From the NCBI GenBank assembly GCA_016176815.1, contig JACOWL010000017.1:1-29499 (forward strand): DNA of 29,499 nucleotides, written 5' to 3'. Source of the stretch: Candidatus Pacearchaeota archaeon (GTDB lineage Archaea > Nanobdellota > Nanobdellia > Pacearchaeales > GW2011-AR1). The notes under the pieces are model-generated. The model searched no databases and was not told the origin of the DNA. It worked only from the letters and a program-made list of their open reading frames with translations. Positions 1 through 7,304 of this stretch are shown one piece after another (the first letter of the stretch is position 1; each line of letters begins with the position of its first letter). The translations under genes were made by a program, and so were the position numbers.

Positions 1-1271
1 TTTTGTTGTATCAATTGTTACATTCTGCGTCGCGCTTGAGCCGGCAAGTTTGTAAATATCATAAGCAGTTGAATTAATTCTATATACGCCGTCAGACAAT
101 CCAGTGAAATTATGAGTATAATATCTGTCATCAACTTCTATGATTTCAATTTCCCCAGCAACTATATTTGTAGGTTCATAACCAGTTTTTAGTCGTATTC
201 TCAAATATTGCGTATTTTGCTCACTAAAATTTATTCTTTCAATTTTAGCTATACCTCCAACAAAAGTTCCATTCCCTATTTCTGTATAACTTGAGCCATC
301 ACTTGAAACTAAAATAGAATAATTTTGCGGCATATAGTTAGTGCTCCCCCCTTCGCTGAACCATTCTAATGAGTTGACTCTTTTTTGAGAGCCAAAATTC
401 CAGGTTATATTAACATTAAATACTCCCAACACTCCATCATTTGTATACCATCTGCAACAATCCTGATTAGTAAAATTATTGGTCTGATCCCTTGTGAGAT
501 TTATACTTCCTCCCACTGTATCTGTTGCAGTCACAATTGTAGAACTTAAATTTGCCAAATTTGTTCTATTATTTTTATAAACTCTAATCTCCTGAGTTGC
601 TATATAGTTTGTAGAACCCCAATTATCTTTAAATTCTAATCTTAAATATTTTTTATTTTGTTCTGTAAAATTAATTGTATCAAACTGTCCTAATACTGGA
701 ACAGCCCCAAATAAACTTTTAGCGCTTACAATTTTAGTCCAGGAAGAATATTTGGAGAACTAAGTAAATCACCCTGCCAACCACTAAAAACCTCAATTGT
801 ATCAAATATTTGAGGAGAGGTAAAATTAATTGTTATGTTTTGGTTTGTAGTTACTAGATTTCCACTAATCCATGCACTATTAGAAAATATATTATCTCTA
901 ACCTTTTCTGGACCATAAGTTAGGTCATTTGTATAATAACTCGTCGCACTAATACCTTCCATAATACTATAAGAATTATTCAATAAATTAACAGAAAGCG
1001 AGAGATTTTCAGTGAAGCTGGTGTTTAGACTACCAGTTGAATTAAATAAATAAAATGTAATATTTCTTAGCTCTGATTGCGTCTCATTTGCGGAGACATT
1101 CATAAAAATATTATTAACTCCCAGAAAACTATTATTAGCAGGGCTTGCAATTTCCACCCTTGGCGCAACAGCAGAAATAAAAACAAGCAGACTAAATGCC
1201 ATAAAAATTCCAATTAATATTAGATTTTGTTTTCTTGATTTAGAGTTTTTATTCAAATATTTCTTTTTCAT
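1..1271 (-). CDS. Secreted/anchored surface protein with discoidin-like and Ig-like domains; frameshifted, 3' end beyond window
   Basis: The start at 1271 gives a basic N-terminus followed by one hydrophobic segment (about residues 17-36), read as a signal peptide or anchor. Next comes an Ig-like stretch beginning VEIASPANNSFLG, then a first F5/8-type-C (discoidin)-like domain. The frame stops at 726-728, but the frame one base away is open from about 759 to position 1. It resumes the same domain (SSWTKIVSAKSLFGAVPVLG, then FTEQNKKYLRLEF), then a second discoidin-like domain (YSILVSSDGSSYTEI, FSEQNTQYLRIRL) and an Ig-like end (TGLSDGVYRINSTAYD). One missing base between 742 and 759 would join the halves. 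Many N-x-S/T sequons suggest extracellular N-glycosylation. It overlaps the NYN gene by 23 nt. A role in surface adhesion is inference from the domain types. Confidence 0.7.
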
Positions 1272-1875
1272 TTTTTACCTGCCCGCTTTCTTGTTTAAAT
1301 GAATTTTTCAGCAAATCTTCTTTTTCTAAATACTCTACTTCTGAGCAACAATCTACCAAATGGTTAGATAAGAAAAAATCTGAATCCCTTTTTTTATCTG
1401 AATAAGTAAATAAAACAACATCAATCCCAAACTTTTTCAATTCTTTAATAACTGGGCAAAAATCAGTATCACTTGTAACTAAAATTAATTTTTTAATTTC
1501 ATGAAATTTATCTTTCACAAAAGCCAAATCTAAAGTCATTAAAGTATCAACTCCTTTTTGATGAAACTCCATCTCTCCACTTGAATTAATTAATTTCTGA
1601 ACCCTTCCTTCCCTTATTTCTACAAATTTTTCTCTGCTAAATTTACTAATAAATTTGTCATATCCTTTTTTTCTTAAAATCTCTTCTTTATTTGGAAAAC
1701 TAGGTTGGAAAGGGGGGGCAGTATAATAAAATATTTTTTCTAAAAGCAAATTTTTCTTTTTTGCTAAAGATTTTGAAAAACCAAGATAATCAAACTTTAA
1801 ATGTTTGCCTTTTCCAAAATGCTTGGATAATCTGGACAAAAAACCGCCATCAATAAACACAAGAGTTTTACTCAT
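1249..1875 (-). CDS. NYN-domain (PIN-like, LabA/DUF88-type) nuclease
   Basis: A 208-aa protein with the NYN acidic-residue pattern: FIDGGF near the N-terminus (Asp9), GVDTLMTLDL (Asp110, Asp116) and LVTSDTDF (Asp136, Asp138). NYN proteins are metal-dependent PIN-like ribonucleases, usually acting in RNA processing or decay. The strand-helix pattern and length match single-domain LabA-like members. The start has a strong GGAGG-like site a few bases upstream and overlaps the end of a small upstream ORF (ATG at 1875, TAA at 1868-1870), so translation is probably coupled. Its end overlaps the surface-protein start by 23 nt, making an odd nuclease/surface-protein pairing. The substrate cannot be told from sequence. 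Confidence 0.85.
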   Translation of the reverse strand: MSKTLVFIDGGFLSRLSKHFGKGKHLKFDYLGFSKSLAKKKNLLLEKIFYYTAPPFQPSFPNKEEILRKKGYDKFISKFSREKFVEIREGRVQKLINSSGEMEFHQKGVDTLMTLDLAFVKDKFHEIKKLILVTSDTDFCPVIKELKKFGIDVVLFTYSDKKRDSDFFLSNHLVDCCSEVEYLEKEDLLKNSFKQESGQVKNEKEIFE

Positions 1876-2032
1876 TTAAAACCCCTCCAAAGTCAGAATA
1901 AAAAGCATCCAGTGACCCGCAAGGGATCACTGGGAACATGTTAAAATTACTAAATATCTTTGTTTTATAAACTTTACGATTTTGAGATTGAGAGATTCCA
2001 AATATTACCAACTTTTTTATTTTATTTTTCAT
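1868..2032 (-). CDS. Small 54-codon ORF coupled to both neighbours; coding status uncertain
   Basis: The ATG at 2030-2032 overlaps the stop of the upstream RHH gene as ATGA, preceded by GGGAGGAG. The TAA at 1868-1870 overlaps the start region of the NYN gene. The peptide starts MKNKIKKLVIFGISQSQN and ends DFGGVLNE; no family is recognised. It contains a strong hairpin (1909-1933), which is unusual inside coding DNA, so this could be a structured leader for the NYN gene. Tight start and stop overlaps on both sides are the only argument for translation. Confidence 0.4.
   Translation of the reverse strand: MKNKIKKLVIFGISQSQNRKVYKTKIFSNFNMFPVIPCGSLDAFYSDFGGVLNE
1909..1933. repeat. Inverted repeat (hairpin)
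   Basis: Arms CCAGTGA and TCACTGG enclose CCC/GGG pairs around a CGCA/TTGC loop, with one bulged base. It lies 34 nt upstream of the NYN start on the transcribed strand and could act as an RNA hairpin controlling that gene. No second full copy was seen in the window. Confidence 0.6.
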
Positions 2033-2178
2033 TTTTTAACTCCTCCCTTTTTTTCATTCAAAAAATCATTAATCCAAATTTCAATTTTTTTAGAAAGCAT
2101 GACCGCATTTTCTTCGCAGTATTTTTGAAAATTCTCATAAGTTTTAGCATCAATGCTAAGCGTCACCTTTTTGTTCAT
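2029..2178 (-). CDS. Ribbon-helix-helix (CopG/Arc-type) DNA-binding protein, 49 aa
   Basis: The protein starts MNKKVTLSIDAKTYENFQKY, a basic strand followed by an amphipathic helix, and continues with a second helix (LSKKIEIWINDFLNE). This is the compact RHH fold used by antitoxins and plasmid or phage repressors, which bind DNA as dimers through the first strand. A TATA-like TTTATAAA centred 26.5 bp upstream of the ATG predicts a leaderless transcript. It is the first gene of a coupled cluster leading to the NYN nuclease, so it may be an autoregulator or antitoxin-like partner; that role is inference. Confidence 0.7.
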   Translation of the reverse strand: MNKKVTLSIDAKTYENFQKYCEENAVMLSKKIEIWINDFLNEKKGGVKK

Positions 2179-2200
2179 ATCTATTTTAATATAATATTTC

Positions 2201-2208
2201 TTTATAAA
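2201..2208 (-). promoter_or_regulatory. TATA box of the RHH-NYN-surface protein cluster
   Basis: TTTATAAA with its centre 26.5 bp upstream of the ATG at 2178, the spacing expected if transcription starts at the start codon. Confidence 0.55.
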
Positions 2209-2297
2209 TCTTATTATTTCTTAATAATCTTATTATTTCTTTAGAAGGATATAGAAGATAAGATAATTTTTGCAATAAACTTATTAACTAAAGGCAT

Positions 2298-2657
2298 TTA
2301 CTTAACAAATTCAACATACTCAAAATCTTCAAACTTTTCATCGCCAGTTAAAAATTTTAATTTATTCTTTTTAGCAAGAATATATCCCAAACAATCAGTC
2401 ATAGAAAGTTTAAGTTTATTATGTTTAAATCTGAAATCTGAGGCTTTGATAATATCTTCTTTTAAAATTTCAAGTAATTTATAATCAAATTTATTTATCC
2501 AGTAATCAGCAGTCTTCTTATTAAAATCTCTTAATAAAGCTTGATGTAATTCGAATAAGTTTTGAATAATGCATATTGGAGTTGCTTCTTTAAACTTATC
2601 AAAATTGAGATTTCCTTTAATTATTTCAATTAAAGCGTAAGTATCATAAAAATACAT
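2298..2657 (-). CDS. vapC: VapC-type PIN-domain toxin (ribonuclease)
   Basis: A 119-aa PIN domain starting MYFYDTYALIE. Conserved acidic residues are visible at Asp5, Glu36, Asp88 (MTDCLGYILA) and Asp106 (LTGDEKF), the four-acid metal site of PIN ribonucleases. The ATG at 2657 was chosen because it precedes the first PIN strand and follows the antitoxin stop by one base (TAA, A, ATG); the longer form starting at 2678 would overlap the antitoxin. VapC toxins cleave tRNA or rRNA when freed from their antitoxin. The paired antitoxin gene lies directly upstream. The exact RNA target is unknown. Confidence 0.85.
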   Translation of the reverse strand: MYFYDTYALIEIIKGNLNFDKFKEATPICIIQNLFELHQALLRDFNKKTADYWINKFDYKLLEILKEDIIKASDFRFKHNKLKLSMTDCLGYILAKKNKLKFLTGDEKFEDFEYVEFVK

Positions 2658-2658
2658 T

Positions 2659-2892
2659 TTATTCCAATTCCCTGTCAATTTCGTCCAAAATTTCTTGTGT
2701 TGATCTTTTAAATTTTAATTTTTGTTTTCGCGCCTCTCTAAGCATATCTTCAACTGTAGAAAATCCTTTTTCCTCAATATTCACATTCAATTTTTCACCT
2801 TCTCTCAAACCTTTAGAAGAGATTATTTCTGCAGGAACGATTATTCCGAGTGAATTTCCCATTCTTCTTAACTTTGTTTCCATTTCTATCAT
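2659..2892 (-). CDS. vapB: AbrB/SpoVT-type (VapB/MazE-like) antitoxin
   Basis: The N-terminal half (METKLRRMGNSLGIIVPAEI) is a typical swapped-hairpin AbrB DNA-binding domain. The C-terminal half is charged and helical (residues about 45-77) and should bind the toxin. Three in-frame ATGs exist (2901, 2892, 2883). The one at 2892 is preferred because the TATA box centre lies 26.5 bp upstream, matching other leaderless genes here; 2883 is also possible. A 16-bp perfect palindrome directly upstream is the likely autoregulatory operator. Translation is coupled to the toxin. Confidence 0.85.
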   Translation of the reverse strand: MIEMETKLRRMGNSLGIIVPAEIISSKGLREGEKLNVNIEEKGFSTVEDMLREARKQKLKFKRSTQEILDEIDRELE

Positions 2893-2922
2893 GTAATACA
2901 TGTATTACTTAAAGTATTTAAA
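2893..2922 (-). promoter_or_regulatory. vapBC promoter with palindromic operator
   Basis: The perfect 16-bp palindrome GTAATACATGTATTAC (2893-2908) lies between the TATA box TATTTAAA (2915-2922) and the antitoxin start, over the predicted transcription start. That is where an AbrB-type antitoxin would block initiation. The palindrome is seen directly; its binding by VapB is inferred. Confidence 0.65.
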
Positions 2923-3028
2923 CTTTTCTAATTGTCTTTTTTTATCTATTGTAAACAAAGTGAACCAAATTTATGTGTTTAAAGGACAGAACGTATGTCT
3001 CATAAATTACACATTTTCTAAGAAAATC

Positions 3029-3288
3029 ATGTTAGAATATATTTTCCTTTAACTCGACCACGCTTGGGCGAGTTTGTCAAAAAATTTCCTATTTTTTGTT
3101 CGTCTTTAACTCGACCACGCTTGGGCGAGTTTGTCAAAAAATTTCCTATTTTTTGTTCGTCTTTAACTCGACCACGCTTTCGTTCAAAACTGAAATTTTG
3201 AATGAATGGGAATGTTCGCATTCGCTTGGGCGAGTTTGTTGAAAAACTTCCTGTTTTTCATTCGTTTTTATGTTAGAATATATTTTCC
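3029..3288 (-). repeat. 57-bp tandem repeat array bracketed by 19-bp duplication of the ATPase gene 3' end
   Basis: Units at 3048-3104 and 3105-3161 are identical 57-bp copies. A third unit (3162 to about 3265) carries a 48-bp insert at 3179-3226, flanked by CGCTT. The array is bracketed by ATGTTAGAATATATTTTCC at 3029-3047 and 3270-3288; the right copy is the real 3' end of the KaiC-like gene. Each unit has hairpin arms AACTCG/CGAGTT and a second hairpin with A-rich and T-rich arms. In the transcribed orientation, the copy nearest the gene reads MKNRKFFNKLAQA. Related arrays lie at 7672-7842 and 13805-14106. Confidence 0.85.
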
Positions 3289-4022
3289 CTTAAGAAGCCT
3301 GTTTGGATAGACCGTTACCCCTTTTCCTTTCTGAATATCAAACTCAACTATTTTTCTTTCAATGGCTATGCCTCTCATCTTTAAAACTTCTAAAGCTCTT
3401 TTTCTCTCGCCTTTGGAATGAAAAACATTATAGAGCACAATTATTCCGTCAGCCAGAAAAGAAACTGCCTCTCCGGGCTCAACAAAAATATTTCCGGTAT
3501 GAGTTGGATTGGAAACCTCTCTAATTAAAAAAGAAGTTATATTATGACCCTCTAAATATCTGAATAATTGCTCCATATAAATTCTAAATCTTGAACTTTC
3601 CCCCGAGAATGCGCTTGATATTGAGGAAAGAGAATCTACAATAACTATATCCGGCTTGAAATCTGCCGGAATTAAAACGGGCTGGACTTCAATTAAAAGT
3701 TCTTTTTTTGCTTCGCTTAAAAGAGCTTCAACACTTCTTGCTATATCCAAAGCGTTAAATCTTTTTATATATAAAAGTTCTTTCTTTTCATACTCTTCCG
3801 TTTTTGCGCCAAATGTTTTAAGAGATTTATAAAGTCTTTTTTCTGGCTCTTCAAAACTCATATACAAAACTTTTTTCCCTTTTTGGCACATTGTTTTAAC
3901 TAAATTCAAACAGAAAATAGTTTTTCCGCTTCCAGGCCCCCCTTCAATAAGAACGGCATTTCCGTGAGGAATTCCTTCTCCAATTAAGCGGTCAAAACCC
4001 GGGATGAAAGTATGAACAACAT
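3268..4022 (-). CDS. KaiC/RadA-like RecA-superfamily ATPase, single domain, with probable 5' frameshift
   Basis: Translation from the first codons gives VHTFIPGFDRLIGEGIP, then Walker A GGPGSGKT and Walker B DIVIVDSLSS, typical of archaeal KaiC-like ATPases with one RecA domain (about 250 aa). No start codon is in frame before the Walker A motif; the first in-frame ATG (3909) lies after it. An ATG at 4020-4022 has a TATA box centred 25.5 bp upstream, but is out of frame. One missing base within about the first four codons would restore MxVHTFIPGFD. So the gene is either a fresh pseudogene or carries a sequence error. Such ATPases act in signalling or archaellum and transcription control; the role here is unknown. 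Its 3' end is duplicated by the repeat array. Confidence 0.75.
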
Positions 4023-4043
4023 TATTTTCAAATTACAGAAAAG

Positions 4044-4051
4044 TTTAAATA
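4044..4051. promoter_or_regulatory. Shared divergent TATA element
   Basis: TTTAAATA on the plus strand reads TATTTAAA on the minus strand. Its centre is 25.5 bp from the minus-strand ATG at 4022 and 26.5 bp from the plus-strand ATG at 4074, so one near-symmetrical element could serve both directions. Confidence 0.5.
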
Positions 4052-4073
4052 CAGCTTACCATTATTTATGTGT

Positions 4074-4154
4074 ATGAAAATTAGTAAGGAAGATTTGCTA
4101 AGAATCAATCGCGGATTTGGAGAAATATTGAATGGAGGATTAAAAGCTGTATAA
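4074..4154 (+). CDS. 26-codon ORF, possibly a remnant of a Doc/Fic-type toxin N-terminus
   Basis: The peptide begins MKISKEDLLRINRGFG and ends GGLKAV, followed by TAA, A, ATG of the next gene, so it is translationally coupled. The TATA box lies 26.5 bp upstream. The phrase KEDLLRINRGFG is reminiscent of the first helix of death-on-curing toxins, but nothing of the Fic core follows. It may be a truncated toxin or a leader peptide. Weak evidence. Confidence 0.35.
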   Translation: MKISKEDLLRINRGFGEILNGGLKAV

Positions 4155-4155
4155 A

Positions 4156-4371
4156 ATGACATTAAAACAAACACAAATAAATAAAATCCTGAAGAAATAT
4201 AAAAATGTATTTGAAATTCTTGAAAATTATGACAAGACTCACGAACTTCCGTTTCAGAGAAAAAGAATTGACATAACCCTGTCACTGGAAACTATCAATA
4301 AGCTAAAGAAAATAAAACAAAAAACAGGGAAGCCAATTTCACAGATAATTGAAGCTAAATTTAAAAGTTAA
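4156..4371 (+). CDS. Small RHH-like DNA-binding protein, 71 aa
   Basis: The C-terminal half (IDITLSLETINKLKKIKQ, then KPISQIIEAKF) fits a ribbon-helix-helix strand-helix-helix pattern. The N-terminal half is helical and lysine-rich. The start is coupled to the preceding 26-codon ORF (TAAAATG). Together they look like a small regulatory or antitoxin-type unit divergent from the damaged KaiC-like gene. No specific family can be named. Confidence 0.55.
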   Translation: MTLKQTQINKILKKYKNVFEILENYDKTHELPFQRKRIDITLSLETINKLKKIKQKTGKPISQIIEAKFKS

Positions 4372-4498
4372 TTTTTATTTTTTCCAGGTTTTAATGAGAT
4401 GGGAGCTGTAAACATCCGGTTCAAATGATTTAGAATTTAATTCCAAGTTGAACAAACTTAATAGAATTTAGCTTTACTTCAAAATTTTATCGGCAACG

Positions 4499-4546
4499 AC
4501 AAACTTCTTGCGGAGAAATATGACGAATGTCTATTTCGGAGCAAAT
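4499..4546. repeat. Dispersed hairpin repeat, copy 1 (second family)
   Basis: This 48-bp sequence closely matches 26630-26676, differing by three substitutions and one indel. It forms a hairpin with arms GAAATA-GAC and GTC-TATTTC; the loop differs between copies (GAAT versus AAA) while the arms are kept. It lies between the plus-strand RHH gene and the minus-strand DUF106 gene, where convergent transcripts end. The rest of 4372-4581 holds no other recognisable feature. Confidence 0.7.
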
Positions 4547-4581
4547 CAAATAATTTCATTTTTCAAAGAAAAATGCAGCTT

Positions 4582-5319
4582 TTAAACAACATCCATAGAT
4601 TTTCTTAATATTGCTCCAAAAACTATTGCAAATAAAATATAAAATAAAAACCAACTCATGCCAAGCCATAATCTAACCGGTTCTCCCGCTAATTTTTCAG
4701 CTTCAACAAAATAATCTCCAAACCATCTAAAAAATAAAATAAACGGAATACCTGTATAAGCAATGGCGCGCATGCTTAATTTCATTTGTTTGGGCATTAG
4801 TTTCCATTGTTTTTTTGTCAATTCCATCATCTTCTCTGGATGATTTTTAAATTCCTTCATTTGTTTTTGAATTTCTTTTTGTTCTTTTCTTAATTCTTTC
4901 AGAGCTTCCTGATTTGTCGCGTATTTCTGGACAATTGTCGTTAGCAGAGTAATTGCAAAAACAACAATCAGCATCCCGATATTTAAATTCCAGTTTAATA
5001 AAGTCCCGGCGCTTGGATTTAAAACCGCATGAACAGAATTTTTTATTGCAGGATATTTATCCCATAAAGAGGCAATTAATAAAGAAACAAACATTATTAT
5101 AATAATTAATGTAAAACTTCCTTCCTTGGCGCTTCCTTTTTTATCTCTTAAATCAGAATGTTTTTTTTCGTCTTTAGATTCTTTCTCTGAACTCTTTGAT
5201 TCTATTTTTTTATTTATTTCGTTAACTTTTTCATTGAGTTTTTCCATGTCCGGTTCATATTTTTGAGTTGCAGGATTGAATTTTGTCGGAATTTCTATTG
5301 TCGTTTTATTATTTTCCAT
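4582..5319 (-). CDS. EMC3/TMCO1-like membrane insertase (DUF106, Oxa1 superfamily)
   Basis: A 245-aa protein with a charged cytoplasmic N-terminus (1-66) and four hydrophobic segments near residues 69-86, 108-130, 183-200 and 216-238. A lysine/glutamate-rich, methionine-containing coiled coil lies between the second and third (about 135-180). This is the layout of archaeal DUF106 proteins, homologues of EMC3/TMCO1 and distant relatives of YidC/Oxa1 that help insert membrane proteins. The location just after secY is the usual archaeal position and supports the call. Adenylate kinase, which often follows, is not present. The end of the ribosomal operon appears to be here. Confidence 0.85.
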   Translation of the reverse strand: MENNKTTIEIPTKFNPATQKYEPDMEKLNEKVNEINKKIESKSSEKESKDEKKHSDLRDKKGSAKEGSFTLIIIIMFVSLLIASLWDKYPAIKNSVHAVLNPSAGTLLNWNLNIGMLIVVFAITLLTTIVQKYATNQEALKELRKEQKEIQKQMKEFKNHPEKMMELTKKQWKLMPKQMKLSMRAIAYTGIPFILFFRWFGDYFVEAEKLAGEPVRLWLGMSWFLFYILFAIVFGAILRKSMDVV

Positions 5320-5333
5320 TTTAATTTATTTTT

Positions 5334-6688
5334 TTAATCTCCCCCCATGAATTTTCTCATTGCAGGATTCATATCAGTCATATGCTGCTGCGCAATGCTT
5401 TGGTAAAACTGGTGGAAAATCATAATTACCAATAAAATAGAAGTTCCAGTAGTCCGATTGCCGCACCGCCCATCACAGTTAAAGGCATTATATATCTGTC
5501 TAAAATACTTTCTAAAATTCTTATATCCTGCCTGAATCCTGAAACTTGCAGCCCCGATGCAGCAATTTTGCGGGCCTGACTTTTTGCATCCATCCCTGCT
5601 GTTTTAACCCAAAATACCGAGAATAAAGTAGCCAACCCCATATAAAATAAAATATGAATTAATGACTGGAGCAAATATTTCCATAAAAATCCGCCTCTTA
5701 TAATTAATTCCAGTAAATTAGTTGAACCTATCCAAAAAGCCAAACCGGAAATTGGCTGACCTCCTGCGAAACTTCCTAAAAAGGTTGGACTTCCTCTCCA
5801 ATTTTCTATTAACCCTCCAAATAATTGTATGTTTGCAACTAAAGCCGCAGTTAAAATAACTGGAATTACCGACGCATAGAAAAATGCAAGAGGCCATTTA
5901 ACTCCGTATCCTCTTATTCTTCCAAATGATAATGGAATTTCAACTTTTAGTGATTGAGCCCAGACAACTATTAAAAAAATAACAATTGTTGCTAAAATTG
6001 CAGCGAGCGCAGAAAGGATTTCTACAGGATATTTATTTATTATAGACTGAATTAAAACAAAAACTTTTCCGGAACACGGAGTGCTGCTGAAATCAAGCAG
6101 ACAATTTTTTCCCTGCTGATTTATAAATTGAAACGCGCTTGTAAATAAAGTCCAGGAAACTCCTGCGCCGATAAATAAACTTACTCCTGAGCCAAATCCC
6201 CATTTCTCGCAAACTTCATTCATATAAAAGATAATCAAGCCCCCTAAAATTAATTGAAAGATTACAACTCCTGCAAGTCCGGGCGCAGCCTCCAACCCTC
6301 TCATTGCAACATAAACAATTGATTCAAATAATATAAAAAAGAAAACTAAAAGTTTTTGAATTCCCTGAAAAAATTTTCTTCCTTCCGGCGTCGTCGTGTC
6401 AATATTTAATATTCCGGAGCCCGCAAGCAATTGCAGAATAATAGAGCCCATAACTATCGGCCCGATTCCCAGTGAAATTATGCTTCCAAAATCGGTAGCA
6501 AGCAAAACAGCGAGGAATTCAAATCTTTCAAGCGCATTATTTGAAAGTCCGAATAAAGGGATATTCGCTAAAACGAAAAACGAAGCAAGAATTATCAGGG
6601 TCCATTTTAATTTTACATTAAAGCTTAATTTCTTCTCCTCCGGTTTCCTGACTTCAGGAATTAAATTAAATATCTTGGTTAAATCCAT
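5334..6688 (-). CDS. secY: Preprotein translocase channel SecY, with C-terminal deletion/frameshift
   Basis: The first 420 codons match archaeal SecY throughout: an amphipathic start, the plug region, and the C-terminal cytosolic segment followed by LTVMGGAAIGLL. That frame ends at 5426-5428. The next frame continues with TTGTSILLVIMIFHQFYQ and a basic tail to TAA at 5334-5336, which is recognisably TM10 and the C-tail. About a dozen residues expected between GGAAIG and TTGTS (end of TM9 and loop) are missing, and the frame shifts. GGACTA at the junction (around 5452-5458) could mark a microhomology deletion. SecY is the essential Sec channel, so either this is an assembly error or the product lacks TM10. 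Confidence 0.85.
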
Positions 6689-6716
6689 TTTCTTTTTGTA
6701 TATTTAAATAAGAAAA

Positions 6717-6803
6717 TTAGTTTTTAAAGATTCCTTGCGGGGCATAATCTCCTTTTAATTCTTCAATTATAATATAGATATCATTAATTTTTCTAACAAC
6801 CAA
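6717..6803 (-). CDS. 28-codon ORF with TTG start in the L15-SecY spacer; doubtful
   Basis: The 129-bp spacer between L15 and secY holds an open frame reading VVRKINDIYIIIEELKGDY and ending GIFKN. It has only a TTG start and no clear ribosome site. A second ATG frame with GGAG upstream (from 6745) also exists. It may be a degenerate gene or an untranslated spacer. The AT-rich TATTTAAATA at 6701-6710 is too close to the secY ATG to be its promoter. Confidence 0.2.
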   Translation of the reverse strand: MVVRKINDIYIIIEELKGDYAPQGIFKN

Positions 6804-6817
6804 AAAGATTAAATAAT

Positions 6818-7303
6818 TTATTCTTTTTTTCCCTTCTCTTTTTTACGATTATATTCAACCAAAGGAGTTTCCATAATTTTCCTAACTTCAATAATAATCT
6901 TCCCGCCAGCCGCTTCAACTTTTTTTATTGCTGATTCAGAAGCGCTTTGAGCTGTAATTATAAATTTATTTTTAATTTCTCCGTCGCCGAGAATTTTATA
7001 GCTTGAAAGATTTATTTCTCCCGGCTTATATTTTTCCTGAATCTCGCCGACATTTATTCTGTCTCTCTTGTCTCTTTTTGTTCCTTTGCTTGTTATTCCC
7101 TGCTTTCCAAAATAATTATGGCCATAAAGTTTTAAGACTAATGTTTTTTTCTGGTCTCCTCTTTTTCCGGTTCCAGCCATTCCAAATCCGCCTCTATGCC
7201 CGCTTCCTTTTGCTTTTTTTCTTGCTCCTTTTCCGCAAGTTCCCATATTCCTTCCGTGATATCTTGATGATTTTTTTCGTTTTTTCGTTTTTTTAAATGT
7301 CAT
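6818..7303 (-). CDS. rpl15: Ribosomal protein uL15
   Basis: A 161-aa protein with a very basic, glycine-rich N-terminus (HRGGFGMAGTGKRGDQKK) that threads into 23S rRNA, then the globular L18e/L15 domain ending VEAAGGKIIIEVRKI, with its conserved GG turn. Length is normal for archaeal L15. The ATG at 7303 follows the L30 stop by one base. It is the last ribosomal gene before secY, the standard archaeal order. Confidence 0.95.
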   Translation of the reverse strand: MTFKKTKKRKKSSRYHGRNMGTCGKGARKKAKGSGHRGGFGMAGTGKRGDQKKTLVLKLYGHNYFGKQGITSKGTKRDKRDRINVGEIQEKYKPGEINLSSYKILGDGEIKNKFIITAQSASESAIKKVEAAGGKIIIEVRKIMETPLVEYNRKKEKGKKE

Positions 7304-7304
7304 T

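Noticed and set aside
1960..2244. 94-aa plus-strand ORF
   Set aside because: It is antisense to the RHH gene and has no family match or promoter.
3027..3221. 64-aa ORF over the repeat array
   Set aside because: It is the 57-bp unit translated twice in one frame and then the duplicated ATPase tail; it starts inside the nested insert with no promoter or ribosome site.
3029..3288. CRISPR array
   Set aside because: The tandem units have no unique spacers between them and no cas genes are nearby.
6701..6710. TATTTAAATA as a separate promoter for secY
   Set aside because: Its centre is only about 17 bp from the ATG, too close for the spacing seen at all other promoters here.
6734..6748. CCCCGCAAGGAATC in the L15-SecY spacer as a repeat shared with S5 and with the hairpin at 1909
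   Set aside because: The S5 match is conserved coding sequence (APQGTG) and the other is part of a different hairpin; shared length is too short to exceed chance.
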